DNA of 64,000 bases from Planctomycetota bacterium (GTDB lineage: Bacteria > Planctomycetota > UBA1135 > GCA-002686595): assembly GCA_016714045.1 (NCBI GenBank), contig JADJNY010000004.1, positions 372,001-436,000 of the forward strand. Reading direction: 5' to 3'. A model generated the notes under the pieces. It ran no database searches and had not been told where the DNA came from. It worked only from the letters and a program-made list of their open reading frames with translations. The first letter of the stretch is position 1. Each line of letters begins with the position of its first letter. The translations under genes and the position numbers were made by a program. Shown piece after piece: positions 55,594-64,000 of this stretch.

Positions 55594-58500
55594 ATGGCCC
55601 GCCGCACCGCGATCATCGATGGGAACGAAGGCGCCGCATCCGTGGCGTACCGCGCGAGCGAGGTCATCGCGATCTACCCGATCACGCCCTCGTCGGCGAT
55701 GGGCGAGTTCGCCGACGAGTGGGCCGCGCAGGGGAAGCCGAACCTGTGGAGCACGGTGCCCACCGTGCAGGAGATGCAGTCCGAGGGCGGCGCGGCGGGA
55801 GCCGTGCACGGTGCCTTGCAGTCGGGGGCCCTCGCGACGTCGTTCACGGCGTCCCAAGGCCTGCTCCTCTACATCCCGAACCTCTACAAGATCGCGGGCG
55901 AGCTCCTCCCCTTCGTGCTGCACGTGTCGGCGCGCACGCTCGCGACGCACGCGCTCTCGATCTTCGGCGACCACTCCGACGTCATGGCCTGCCGCGGCAC
56001 CGGCTTCGCGATGCTGTGCTCGTGCTCGCCGCAGGAAGCGCACGACCTCGCGGCGATCGCGCACGCGGCGACGCTGCGCGCGCGCGTGCCCTTCATGCAC
56101 TTCTTTGACGGCTTCCGCACGTCGCACGAGCTCGCCAAGGTCGAGCTCCTCTCCGACGACGAGCTGCGCGGCCTGCTCGACCCCGCGAAGATCGCCGCGC
56201 ACCGCTCACGCGGGCTCTCGCCCGACCATCCGGTGCTGCGCGGCTCCGCGCAGAACCCCGACACGTTCTTCCAGGCGCGCGAGGCGTGCAACCCGTTCCA
56301 CGACGCGGTCCCGCGCATCGTCGAGCAGGAGATGGCGCGGTTCGCGCAGCTCTCGGGCCGCGAGTACTCGCTCGTCGAGTGGCACGGCCACCCAGAGGCC
56401 GAGCGCGCGATCGTGATCATGGGCTCGGGCTCCGAGACGGCGCGCACGACGGTCGACTGGCTGCAGAAGCAGGGCGAGAAGGTCGGCGTGCTCACCGTGC
56501 GCCTCTTCCGCCCGTTCCCCGCCGAGCGCGTGCTCGCGGCGCTGCCGTCGACGGTGAAGAAGCTCGCGGTGCTCGACCGCACGAAAGAGCCGGGCGCCGT
56601 GGGCGAGCCGCTCTTCCTCGACGTCGTCGCGGCGCTCGCCGAGGGCCGAGCCTGCGAGGACCGATCCACCGAGGGCCGAGCCTGCGAGGACCGATCCACC
56701 GAGGGCCGAGCTGGCGAGGACCGGTCCGCCGGCGGTCGCGCCGGCGCCATGCCGCTCGTGATCGGCGGCCGCTACGGCCTCTCCTCGAAGGAGTTCACGC
56801 CCGCGATGGTGCGCAGCGTGTTCGACGAGCTGAAGCAGCCGAAGCCGAAGCGCCGCTTCACCGTCGGCATCGTCGACGACGTGACGCACCTGTCGCTCCC
56901 GGTCGGGCCCGAGCCCGACGTGCTGCCGAAGGGTGTCTTCCAAGCGCTGTTCTACGGCCTCGGCTCCGACGGCACCGTCGGCGCGAACAAGAACACGATC
57001 AAGATCATCGGCGACGAGACGACGATGCACGTGCAGGGCTACTTCGTCTACGACTCGAAGAAGTCGGGCGCCACGACCGTGTCGCACCTGCGCTTCGGGC
57101 CCGAGGAGCTCCACGCGCCGTACCTCGTCCTCGAAGCGGACTTCATCGGCTGCCACCAGTTCGAGTTCGTCGAGCGCATGGACGTCCTCGAGAAGGCGCG
57201 CACGGGCGCCGTGCTCCTGCTCAACAGCCCCTACGCCGCGAGCGACACGTGGGACCGTCTGCCGCGCGAGCTGCAGGAGACGATCGTCGAGAAGAAGATC
57301 CAGCTGTGGACGATCGACGCGCTCTCCGTGTCGCGCGCCGCCGGCATGGGCGGACGCATCAACACGGTGATGCAGACGTGCTTCTTCGGCATCTCGGGCG
57401 TGCTCCCGCGCGACGAGGCGATCGCGCACATCAAGAAGTCGATCGAGAAGACCTACGGCAAGAAGGGCGCCGAGGTCGTGCGCAAGAACCAGGAGGCGAT
57501 CGACGCGACGCTCGCGAACCTCGTGCGCCTCGACGTGCCCGCGAAAGCGAGCTCCACGCGCCGTCGTCCGCCCGTCGTCGCGCCGGAAGCGCCCGAGTTC
57601 GTGCAGCGCGTCACCGCGGTGATGATCGAGGGCAAGGGCGACTTGCTCCCCGTCAGCGCGTTCCCGCCCGACGGCACGTGGCCGACCGGCACCGCGAAGT
57701 GGGAGAAGCGCAACCTCGCGACCGAGATCCCGGTGTGGGACGAAGCGCTCTGCATCCAGTGCAACAAGTGCGCGATGGTCTGCCCGCACGCGGCGATCCG
57801 CGCCAAGGTGTACGACCCCGCGGCGCTCGCGGGCGCGCCGAACGGCTTCCTCCACGTGCCGTACAAGGCGAACGACTTCCAGGGCCAGCACTACACGATC
57901 CAGGTGGCGCCCGAGGACTGCACCGGCTGCCAGCTGTGCTCCGTCGTCTGCCCCGCGAAGGACAAGTCGAACCCGCGGCACAAGGCGCTCGACATGCAGC
58001 CGCAGCGCGAGCGCCGCGAGGCCGAGAAGGAGCGCTTCGCGTTCTTCCTCGACCTCCCCGAGGTCGACCGCACGCTCGTGAAGCACGACGTGAAGGGGAC
58101 GCAGCTCCTGGAGCCGCTCTTCGAGTACTCGGGCGCGTGCGCGGGCTGCGGCGAGACGCCGTACATCAAGCTGCTCACGCAGATGTTCGGCGACCGCTTG
58201 CTCGTCGCGAACGCGACGGGCTGCACGTCGATCTACGGCGGCAACCTGCCGACGACGCCGTATTCGAAGAACAAGGACGGTCGCGGGCCCGCGTGGGCGA
58301 ACTCGCTGTTCGAGGACAACGCCGAGTTCGGCCTCGGGATCCGCATGGGCGTCGACGCGCAGAGGAAGCTCGCGCGCGAGACGCTGAAGGCACTCGCGCC
58401 GCAGGTCGGCGACGAGCTCGTGCGCGCGCTGCTCGAACAGGAGTCGTTCGACGAAGCCGGTGTGCGCGAGCAGCGCGGGCGCGTCGAGCTCCTGCGCTCG

Positions 58501-59406
58501 AAGCTGCGCACGCTCGCTAGTCCGGCGGCGAAGGACCTCGACGCGCTCGCCGACCTCCTCGTGCGCAAGAGCGTGTGGCTCGTCGGCGGCGACGGCTGGG
58601 CGTACGACATCGGCTTCGGCGGGCTCGACCACGTGCTCGCGTCGAACTGGGACGTGAACATCCTCGTGCTCGACACGGGCGTGTACTCGAACACGGGCGG
58701 CCAACAGTCGAAGGCGACGCCGCTCGGCGCCGCCGCGAAGTTCGCGAGCGCGGGCAAGGAGATCCCGAAGAAGGACCTCGGCCTGATCGCGATGAGCTAC
58801 GGTCACGTCTACGTCGCGCAGGTCGCGTTCGGCGCGAAGGACGCGCAGACCGTCAAGGCGCTCGCCGAGGCGGACGCGCACCCGGGCCCGAGCTTGATCA
58901 TCGCGTACAGTCACTGCATCGCGCACGGCTACGACATGGTGCACGGGCTCGACCAGCAGAAGCTCGCGGCCGAGTGCGGCGTGTGGCCGCTCTACCGCGT
59001 CGATCCCAAGCGCGCGGCGATGGGCGAGCCGGCGATGGAGCTCGACCTCGGCGGTACGCCCAAGCGCACCGTCAAGGAGTACACGCAGAACGAGACGCGC
59101 TTCCGCATGATCGAGAAGCTCGATCCGCTGCGCTTCGCGCGCTTGCAAGAGGACGCACAGCGCGACGCCGTGCGGCGCACGGACATCTATCGCCAGCTCG
59201 CCGAGCTGCGCGTGAAGCCGCGCGACGCCGAGCGCAAGGATGCGCCGGCCGCATCGGCGACCGCGCACGGCACGGACGGCGGAGGAGTTCCGACCGCATC
59301 GGCGAAGCCGCACGCCACCGAGGGAAACGGGCCGCTCTCCGCGTCGGCGAGCGCGCGCGAAACCGAACCGAAGTCAGCACCGGCCGCGCCGGTGAAGGGA
59401 GCTTGA
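55594..59406 (+). CDS. nifJ: Pyruvate:ferredoxin (flavodoxin) oxidoreductase
   Basis: A 1270-residue single-chain enzyme converting pyruvate and CoA to acetyl-CoA, CO2 and reduced ferredoxin. AIYPITPSSAMGE is in the N-terminal TPP domain. Two ferredoxin clusters are visible (CIQCNKCAMVCP and CTGCQLCSVVCP), then ACAGCGETPY, NATGCTSIYGG, and the TPP motif GDGWAYDIGFGGLDHVLASN with GVYSNTGGQQSK. It is longer than the usual ~1180-1200: residues ~350-390 are a tandem insert of 10-residue units (EGRACEDRST), and the last ~65 residues are an Ala/Ser/Pro/Lys-rich tail. The ATG at 55594 is chosen because similarity begins there. A DHOD-like gene follows after 2 bases. Confidence 0.95.
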   Translation: MARRTAIIDGNEGAASVAYRASEVIAIYPITPSSAMGEFADEWAAQGKPNLWSTVPTVQEMQSEGGAAGAVHGALQSGALATSFTASQGLLLYIPNLYKIAGELLPFVLHVSARTLATHALSIFGDHSDVMACRGTGFAMLCSCSPQEAHDLAAIAHAATLRARVPFMHFFDGFRTSHELAKVELLSDDELRGLLDPAKIAAHRSRGLSPDHPVLRGSAQNPDTFFQAREACNPFHDAVPRIVEQEMARFAQLSGREYSLVEWHGHPEAERAIVIMGSGSETARTTVDWLQKQGEKVGVLTVRLFRPFPAERVLAALPSTVKKLAVLDRTKEPGAVGEPLFLDVVAALAEGRACEDRSTEGRACEDRSTEGRAGEDRSAGGRAGAMPLVIGGRYGLSSKEFTPAMVRSVFDELKQPKPKRRFTVGIVDDVTHLSLPVGPEPDVLPKGVFQALFYGLGSDGTVGANKNTIKIIGDETTMHVQGYFVYDSKKSGATTVSHLRFGPEELHAPYLVLEADFIGCHQFEFVERMDVLEKARTGAVLLLNSPYAASDTWDRLPRELQETIVEKKIQLWTIDALSVSRAAGMGGRINTVMQTCFFGISGVLPRDEAIAHIKKSIEKTYGKKGAEVVRKNQEAIDATLANLVRLDVPAKASSTRRRPPVVAPEAPEFVQRVTAVMIEGKGDLLPVSAFPPDGTWPTGTAKWEKRNLATEIPVWDEALCIQCNKCAMVCPHAAIRAKVYDPAALAGAPNGFLHVPYKANDFQGQHYTIQVAPEDCTGCQLCSVVCPAKDKSNPRHKALDMQPQRERREAEKERFAFFLDLPEVDRTLVKHDVKGTQLLEPLFEYSGACAGCGETPYIKLLTQMFGDRLLVANATGCTSIYGGNLPTTPYSKNKDGRGPAWANSLFEDNAEFGLGIRMGVDAQRKLARETLKALAPQVGDELVRALLEQESFDEAGVREQRGRVELLRSKLRTLASPAAKDLDALADLLVRKSVWLVGGDGWAYDIGFGGLDHVLASNWDVNILVLDTGVYSNTGGQQSKATPLGAAAKFASAGKEIPKKDLGLIAMSYGHVYVAQVAFGAKDAQTVKALAEADAHPGPSLIIAYSHCIAHGYDMVHGLDQQKLAAECGVWPLYRVDPKRAAMGEPAMELDLGGTPKRTVKEYTQNETRFRMIEKLDPLRFARLQEDAQRDAVRRTDIYRQLAELRVKPRDAERKDAPAASATAHGTDGGGVPTASAKPHATEGNGPLSASASARETEPKSAPAAPVKGA
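56641..56730 (+). repeat. Three tandem 30-bp repeats inside nifJ
   Basis: The units 56641-56670 and 56671-56700 are identical; 56701-56730 differs at four bases and a partial fourth follows. Thirty bases keep the frame, so each unit adds ten residues. The insert falls between DVVAALAE and VIGGRYGLSSKEF, a linker position where normal NifJ has only a few residues. Confidence 0.9.
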
Positions 59407-59408
59407 CC

Positions 59409-60407
59409 ATGGACCTACGCACCACGTACCTCGGTTTCGAACTCCCCCACCCCGTGATCGTCGGCGCTTCGCCGATCTGCGACGACCTCGACCTCGTGCG
59501 GCGCGCCGTCGACGCGGGCGCCGCCGCGATCGTGATGCACTCCTTGTTCGAAGAGCAGATCGAGCTCGAGAACGCGACGCACGAAGCGATCGGCCTGCAC
59601 GGCGACTCGTTCGCGGAGGCCGGGAGCTACCTGCCGACGCCGCACGATTACGTCCTGGGCCCCGACGCGTACCTCGAGCAGATCCGCAAGCTGAAGAGCG
59701 AGGTCGGCGTGCCCGTGATCGCGTCGTTGAACGGCGTCACGGACTCGGGCTGGCTGCACTACGCGCGGCTGATCCAGGAAGCGGGCGCGGACGCGCTCGA
59801 GCTCAACGTCTACTCGAACGCGCTGACGCTGCGCGAGTCGGCGCTCGCGATCGAGGACCGCGTCGTGCGCATGGTGCAGCAGGTCGTCACCGAGACGCCG
59901 CTGCCGATCGCGGTGAAGCTCTCGCCGTTCTGGACGTCGTTCGGCCACCTGGCGACGCGCATCGAGAGCTCGGGTGCCAAGGGCCTCGTGCTCTTCAACC
60001 GCTTCTACCAGCCCGACATCGACCCCGAACGGCTCGAGGTCGCGCTGACGCTGAAGTTGTCGTCCCCGAGCGAGCTCCTCCTGCGCCTGCGCTGGCTCGC
60101 GCAGCTTTCGGGCCGCACGACCCTGTCGTTGTCGTGCTCCGGCGGCGCGCACACGGCGAACGACGTGCTCAAGGCCGTCCTCGCGGGCGCGCACAGCGTG
60201 CAGATGGTCTCCGCACTCCTGCAGCGCGGCCCCGAGCACATCGCGAAGGTGACGAACGACCTCGCACGCTGGCTCGGCGACCACGAGTACCAGTCGCTGC
60301 GGCAAGCGCAGGGCAGCCTGAACCTCGTGCACACGCCGCACCCGGAGGTCTACGAGCGCGGCAACTACCTCAAGATCCTGCAGGGGTACGCGCGGTCGAT
60401 GCTGTGA
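59409..60407 (+). CDS. Dihydroorotate-dehydrogenase-like FMN-barrel protein linked to nifJ
   Basis: 332 residues, starting 2 bases after the nifJ stop. The TIM-barrel FMN fold of the DHOD/PreA superfamily is seen in FELPHPVIVGASPICDDLDL, GVPVIASLNGV, LPIAVKLSPFW, and LSCSGGAHTANDVLKAVLAGAHSVQMVSALL. The catalytic-loop position, normally N-x-SCPN in class 1 DHODs, reads LNVYSNALT, so the catalytic Cys or Ser is missing. It is therefore unlikely to oxidise dihydroorotate. Its tight coupling to nifJ suggests an electron-transfer or redox-partner role. Confidence 0.85.
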   Translation: MDLRTTYLGFELPHPVIVGASPICDDLDLVRRAVDAGAAAIVMHSLFEEQIELENATHEAIGLHGDSFAEAGSYLPTPHDYVLGPDAYLEQIRKLKSEVGVPVIASLNGVTDSGWLHYARLIQEAGADALELNVYSNALTLRESALAIEDRVVRMVQQVVTETPLPIAVKLSPFWTSFGHLATRIESSGAKGLVLFNRFYQPDIDPERLEVALTLKLSSPSELLLRLRWLAQLSGRTTLSLSCSGGAHTANDVLKAVLAGAHSVQMVSALLQRGPEHIAKVTNDLARWLGDHEYQSLRQAQGSLNLVHTPHPEVYERGNYLKILQGYARSML

Positions 60408-60480
60408 CGCGCGCAGCCAGCACCGAGACACGCGAGCGCGCCGTCGCGCGGACGCCGTCGACCCCCTGAGCAGGAGTGAG

Positions 60481-60506
60481 GACGCCCCGGGCCTTGCCGG
60501 GACGTC
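60481..60506 (+). terminator. Hairpin downstream of the nifJ/DHOD-like operon
   Basis: GACGCCCCGG pairs with CCGGGACGTC over ten positions with one mismatch, loop of six, 73 bases after the DHOD-like stop. There is no T-tract. Confidence 0.4.
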
Positions 60507-60574
60507 GCCAGCCCTGCTTTGCGGTCTCCTACGGCGCGTGTGGCCGCCCCTGGGAGGCTGCAAACGCCACCTGG

Positions 60575-60611
60575 GGTTGAAATCTGGTGATACCATCATC
60601 AAACTTCAACC
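60575..60611. promoter_or_regulatory. 37-base dyad directly before the AAA/DUF4143 gene
   Basis: Two 17-base arms (60575-60591 and 60595-60611) are complementary except at three positions, with a 3-base centre; the outer seven bases GGTTGAA/TTCAACC are perfect. It ends at the base before the GTG start and is much richer in A and T than its surroundings. It could be an operator or a hairpin over the ribosome site. Confidence 0.45.
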
Positions 60612-61862
60612 GTGTTCCTCCCCCGGATCGCCGCCCCCCGCATCGAACGCCTGATCGCCACCTTCCCGATCGTGGTGGTCTCAGGCGCGCGCCAGGTCGG
60701 GAAGAGCACGCTCCTCGAGCACCTCCTCGCCGGTCGCGCCGACTTCGTGACCTTCGACCCGATCGTCGACGTCGAGGGAGCGCGCGCGGAGCCCGAGCTC
60801 TTCCTCGACAACCATCGCCGGCCGCTCGTGCTCGACGAAATCCAGTACGCCCCGGAGATCGTGCCGGCACTGAAGCGGCGCATCGACCGAGATCGCAGAC
60901 CGGGGCAGTTCGTCCTCACGGGCTCGCAGCAGTGGGAGGTGCTGAAGGCGCTCGAGGAGAGCATGGCGGGCCGGGTCGTCTTCCTCGAGCTCGATGGGTT
61001 CTGCCAATCGGAGCTCGCGGAGCGCGCGATGGGGGCCTCGTGGCTCGAGCGCTGGCTCGCTGACCCAAAGGCCCTTCTCGACGCGCGACCCGAGCGCCTG
61101 CCCGAAGGTCGTCCGCTCTACGAGCGCCTCTGGCGCGGCTTCCTGCCCGAGGCCGAGTCGCTCCCGCTCGACGTCCTCTCCGACTTCCACTCGGCGTACA
61201 TCCGCACCTACATCGAGCGCGACGCGCGGCAGATGGGCGGCGTGTCCGACTGGCAAGCATTCGGCCGCTTCTACCGGCTTGCCGCCGCGCTGACGGCTCA
61301 GGAAGTGAATCGGAGCGAGCTCGGACGCGAGCTCGGCATCACGCCGCAGACTGCACACCGCTGGCTCGACATGTTGCGCGCCACGTACCAATGGCACGAC
61401 CTCACCGCGTGGTCCGGCAATGCGATCCAGCGCATCAGCAAGAAGCCCAAGGGACATTTCGGCGACACGGGTCTCGTGTGCGCCTCGCTGCGCATTTCCT
61501 CGCCGCAAGCGCTCGCCGATCACCCCAGTCTCGGCGCTATCTACGAGACAGCCGTCGTGGCCGAGTTGCGCAAGCTGATCTCCGTGCTGCCCTCGAAGCC
61601 AATCGCCCACCATTGGCGCGCGCACAGCGGACCCGAGGTCGACATCGTGCTCGAACGCGACGGCAAGCTGTACCCGTTCGAGATCAAGGCGACCGTGCGC
61701 CCAGGCCGAGGCGACACGCGGGGCATCGAGGCGTTCCGCCGTGCTTATCCCAAGGCACGCATCATGCCCGGCGCCGTGCTGTGTCCGACGCCGTCCGTCA
61801 TTCGACTCTCGGAAGTCGACGTCGCGCTTCCGTGGGATCTGGCGCCCTTGCCGGCGTCGTGA
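60612..61862 (+). CDS. AAA+ ATPase with DUF4143 domain
   Basis: A 416-residue protein, GTG start. Walker A is SGARQVGKSTLLEHL (about 24-38), Walker B PLVLDEIQYAPE, sensor region GQFVLTGSQQW. A helix-turn-helix-like part follows (LGRELGITPQTAHRWLDML, about 238-256). The C-terminal DUF4143 part is nuclease-like: IYETAVVAELRKLI, HHWRAHSGPEVDIVLERDG, LYPFEIKAT. This is the common orphan AAA_14/DUF4143 family. It is often on accessory DNA and its function is unknown; a toxin or defence role has been suggested but not established. The dyad just upstream suggests self-regulation. Confidence 0.9.
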   Translation: MFLPRIAAPRIERLIATFPIVVVSGARQVGKSTLLEHLLAGRADFVTFDPIVDVEGARAEPELFLDNHRRPLVLDEIQYAPEIVPALKRRIDRDRRPGQFVLTGSQQWEVLKALEESMAGRVVFLELDGFCQSELAERAMGASWLERWLADPKALLDARPERLPEGRPLYERLWRGFLPEAESLPLDVLSDFHSAYIRTYIERDARQMGGVSDWQAFGRFYRLAAALTAQEVNRSELGRELGITPQTAHRWLDMLRATYQWHDLTAWSGNAIQRISKKPKGHFGDTGLVCASLRISSPQALADHPSLGAIYETAVVAELRKLISVLPSKPIAHHWRAHSGPEVDIVLERDGKLYPFEIKATVRPGRGDTRGIEAFRRAYPKARIMPGAVLCPTPSVIRLSEVDVALPWDLAPLPAS

Positions 61863-61869
61863 ACGTCCT

Positions 61870-64000
61870 TCACGCCAAGATCGCCGCCAGCTCCTCGCGC
61901 GTCAGGCCCTTCAAGCCCGCGCTCCGCCCTTCGAACAGCGCGTCCGCGAGCTCGCGCTTCTTCGCCTGCAGCGCGAGCACCTTCTCCTCGACCGTGTCCT
62001 TCGCGACGAGGCGGTACGCCGTCACCGGACGCGTCTGGCCGATGCGGTGCGTGCGGTCGATCGCTTGCCGTTCGACGGCGGGGTTCCACCACGGGTCGAG
62101 CAGGAACACGTAGTCCGCCGCGGTCAGGTTGAGCCCGACGCCGCCCGCTTTGAGGCTGATCAGGAAGACCTGCTTCGAGTCGCTCGCTTGGAAGCGCTCG
62201 ACGCGCCCCTTGCGTTCGGCGAGGCGCGTCGCGCCGTCCAGGTACTCGTACGCGATGCCGCGCGCGTCGAGCTCCTGCTTCACGAGCGCGAGCAGGCTCG
62301 TGAACTGCGAGAACACGAGCGCCTTGTGATGCGACGCGAGGAGCTCCTCCAGCCGCTCGATCAACGCGTCGAGCTTGGCCGAGCGCGTCTTCGCGTGGTC
62401 GGGGTCGATCAGCGCGAGGTGGCACGCGGCCTGTCGCAAGCGCAGGAGCGCCTCCAACACGTTCATGCCCGCTTTCTCCATCCCGACCGCGTCGACCTTG
62501 GCGAGCAGCTCCTTCTGGTAGTGCTTCTTGAGCTGGTCGTACTCGCGCCGCTGCGGGCCTTCGAGCTCGCAGTGCACGACCTGCTCGGTCTTCGCGGGCA
62601 GGTCCTTCAGCACTTCTTCTTTCGTGCGGCGCAGGAGGAACGGCGCGAGCGCGCGCGACGCGAGCTTCACGGTCTCGAGCTCGCCCCCGCCGTCGAGCAT
62701 GCCGCGTAGCGCGCGACTGCCCTCGAGCAGCCCGGGGTTCAGGAACTCGAAGATCGAGAGCAAGTCGCCGACGCGGTTCTCGATCGGCGTGCCCGTCAGA
62801 GCGAGCCGGTTGTCCGCCTCGAGCACGCGCACGGCCTTCGCCGACTGGCTCGACGGGTTCTTGATCGCCTGCGCTTCGTCGAGCACGACGAGGTCGAAGC
62901 GCACGTCGGCGAGGAGCTTCACGTCGCGCAGGAGCGTGCCGTAGGTCGTGAGGACGAGGTCGGCGTCCTCGATCGCGGCACTCTTCTTCGCGCGCGCCGT
63001 CCCGTGGTGCACGAGCACGCGCAGGTTCGGAGCGAAACGCGCCGCCTCGCTCTGCCAGTTGAAGACGAGGCTCATCGGCGCGACGACGAGCACCGGCCCG
63101 CGCGCGGACTTGGAACGCCGCGCGACGAGCGCGAGGACCTGCACGGTCTTCCCGAGGCCCATGTCGTCCGCGAGGCAGCCGCCGAAGCCCGCTTCGCCGA
63201 GGAACGCGAGCCAGCCGAGCCCCGCGCGCTGGTACGGCCGCAATTCGCCGCGGAAACCAGCCGGTTCGGCGAGCGGCACGGCCTCCTTGGCGCGCGCGAG
63301 GCGCTTCTGCAGCTCGGTGAAGCCCGCGTCGGCGCGCACGTCTTCCTTCTCGGCGAGCAGGACGTCGAGCAGGAACCCGCGCGTCTTCTTCACGCGCAAG
63401 ACGCCGTCGTCGAGTTCCCCGAGCGCGCCGAGCGCGCGCCAGCGCTCGAGCCACGCCTCGGGCACGACGCCGAGCCCGCCGTCCGACAGTCGCACGAACG
63501 GTCGGCGTGCCGCGAGCGCCTCGAGCAGCGCGGGGAGCTCGACGGTCGCGTCGCCGAAGCGCACGTCGGCCTCGACGTCGAACCAGTCGATGCCCGACTT
63601 CACCGACAGCGCGAACGAGCCGTCCGTGCGGAGCTTGACCCCTTCCCCTTCGACGTGCCACGCGCGATCGGCGAGCGTCGTCACGACGCTCGCGAGCTCC
63701 TTCGGCGCGACGCTTCCGTCCACATCGCGCGAACGCGCGAGGAGCTTCCCGCCGCTTTCGACGAACTCGGCCTCCGCGCGCGCTTCGGCTTCGGCGTCGC
63801 GATGGACGCGCACGACTCGCTCGCCCTGCACGAGCACGGCCGGCGCGCCGCGGCGCACGCGAGTCGAGCCGTACTCGAACGCGATGCGTGCATCGAGCGC
63901 GCCCTTCCCCTCGGCGGGCGCGAGCAGCGTGAGGACGGGCTTGGGCTCGCCGCGGACGTCCTCGACGAGACCTTCCGCGCGCACGGGCATCGCGCACGGC
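61870..64000 (-). CDS. SNF2-family DEAD-like helicase (5' end outside window)
   Basis: The frame stays open to the window edge, so at least 710 residues are visible and the N-terminus is missing. The N-terminal part seen here resembles the SNF2-associated bacterial domain (VKSGIDWFDVEADVRFGD, FVRLSDGGLGVVPEAWL). The ATPase follows: LRPYQRAGLGWLAFL, DDMGLGKTVQVLAL, VVAPMSLVFNW, VVLDEAQAIKN, LTGTPIENRVGDLLSIF. The second lobe has KALVFSQFTSLL and GGVGLNLTAADYVFLLDPWWNP with DRTHRIGQTRPV. Bacterial SNF2 proteins of this type remodel nucleoprotein, for example RNA polymerase complexes; the exact role is open. It converges with the DUF4143 gene at 7 bases. Confidence 0.92.
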   Translation of the reverse strand, partial: PCAMPVRAEGLVEDVRGEPKPVLTLLAPAEGKGALDARIAFEYGSTRVRRGAPAVLVQGERVVRVHRDAEAEARAEAEFVESGGKLLARSRDVDGSVAPKELASVVTTLADRAWHVEGEGVKLRTDGSFALSVKSGIDWFDVEADVRFGDATVELPALLEALAARRPFVRLSDGGLGVVPEAWLERWRALGALGELDDGVLRVKKTRGFLLDVLLAEKEDVRADAGFTELQKRLARAKEAVPLAEPAGFRGELRPYQRAGLGWLAFLGEAGFGGCLADDMGLGKTVQVLALVARRSKSARGPVLVVAPMSLVFNWQSEAARFAPNLRVLVHHGTARAKKSAAIEDADLVLTTYGTLLRDVKLLADVRFDLVVLDEAQAIKNPSSQSAKAVRVLEADNRLALTGTPIENRVGDLLSIFEFLNPGLLEGSRALRGMLDGGGELETVKLASRALAPFLLRRTKEEVLKDLPAKTEQVVHCELEGPQRREYDQLKKHYQKELLAKVDAVGMEKAGMNVLEALLRLRQAACHLALIDPDHAKTRSAKLDALIERLEELLASHHKALVFSQFTSLLALVKQELDARGIAYEYLDGATRLAERKGRVERFQASDSKQVFLISLKAGGVGLNLTAADYVFLLDPWWNPAVERQAIDRTHRIGQTRPVTAYRLVAKDTVEEKVLALQAKKRELADALFEGRSAGLKGLTREELAAILA

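Noticed and set aside
56641..56730. CRISPR-like regular repeats
   Set aside because: The units are contiguous with no spacers and lie in frame inside nifJ.

Overview
The window is very GC-rich, densely coding DNA with no rRNA, tRNA or CRISPR array that I could see. The gene set suggests an uncultured-type or recently cultured high-GC member of the Planctomycetota. The reasons are secreted proteins sharing a six-cysteine C-terminal module (with a CPCGN or CPC core), TIGR02999-type ECF sigma factors beside PknB-like kinases with TPR tails, a CRTAC1/ASPIC-UnbV protein, and an 11-subunit-type respiratory complex I. That placement is inference; no marker gene in the window settles it.

Region 1 (1-5.7 kb): the 3' end of a dehydrogenase E1-beta-like gene, a FabD-like acyltransferase, two secreted CPC-module proteins (a seven-bladed PD40 propeller and an adhesion-like beta-sandwich protein), an ECF sigma factor and a VOC lipoprotein. 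Region 2 (6-24.5 kb): three paralogous secreted HExxH metalloproteases with LamG-like and CPC modules. They are interleaved with two PknB-TPR kinases flanking a second ECF sigma factor, a CPBP membrane protease and an orphan DUF1016 nuclease. Remnants of rearrangement lie beside the nuclease: a fragment of a fourth metalloprotease copy and a 160-bp element with 32-bp inverted ends. Region 3 (24.8-33.4 kb): galactokinase, a CRTAC1-like FG-GAP protein, a carboxypeptidase-regulatory-like surface protein and an OPT-family transporter.

Region 4 (34-48.6 kb, minus strand) is the metabolic core. A 2-oxoacid:ferredoxin oxidoreductase (korA, korB), a rubrerythrin-like protein and nuoA, a fused nuoBC, nuoD, H, I, J, K, L, M, N run head to tail, with a hemerythrin-like gene at the end. 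The NADH module genes nuoE, nuoF and nuoG are absent here. The likely logic is that KorAB (and the large pyruvate:ferredoxin oxidoreductase NifJ at 55.6-59.4 kb) reduce ferredoxin, which then feeds a proton-pumping ferredoxin:quinone oxidoreductase.

Region 5 (48.9-64 kb, mostly plus strand): an AddB/AddA-like recombination nuclease-helicase pair, in which addA carries an apparent frameshift; nifJ followed by a dihydroorotate-dehydrogenase-like gene that lacks the catalytic motif; an AAA/DUF4143 ATPase behind a dyad; and the 3' part of an SNF2 helicase.

The most unusual non-coding signal is a family of three intergenic hairpin elements (8.8, 33.6 and 33.8 kb). Their 22-bp stems have changed sequence while staying complementary, and their flanking boxes keep the same order and spacing.
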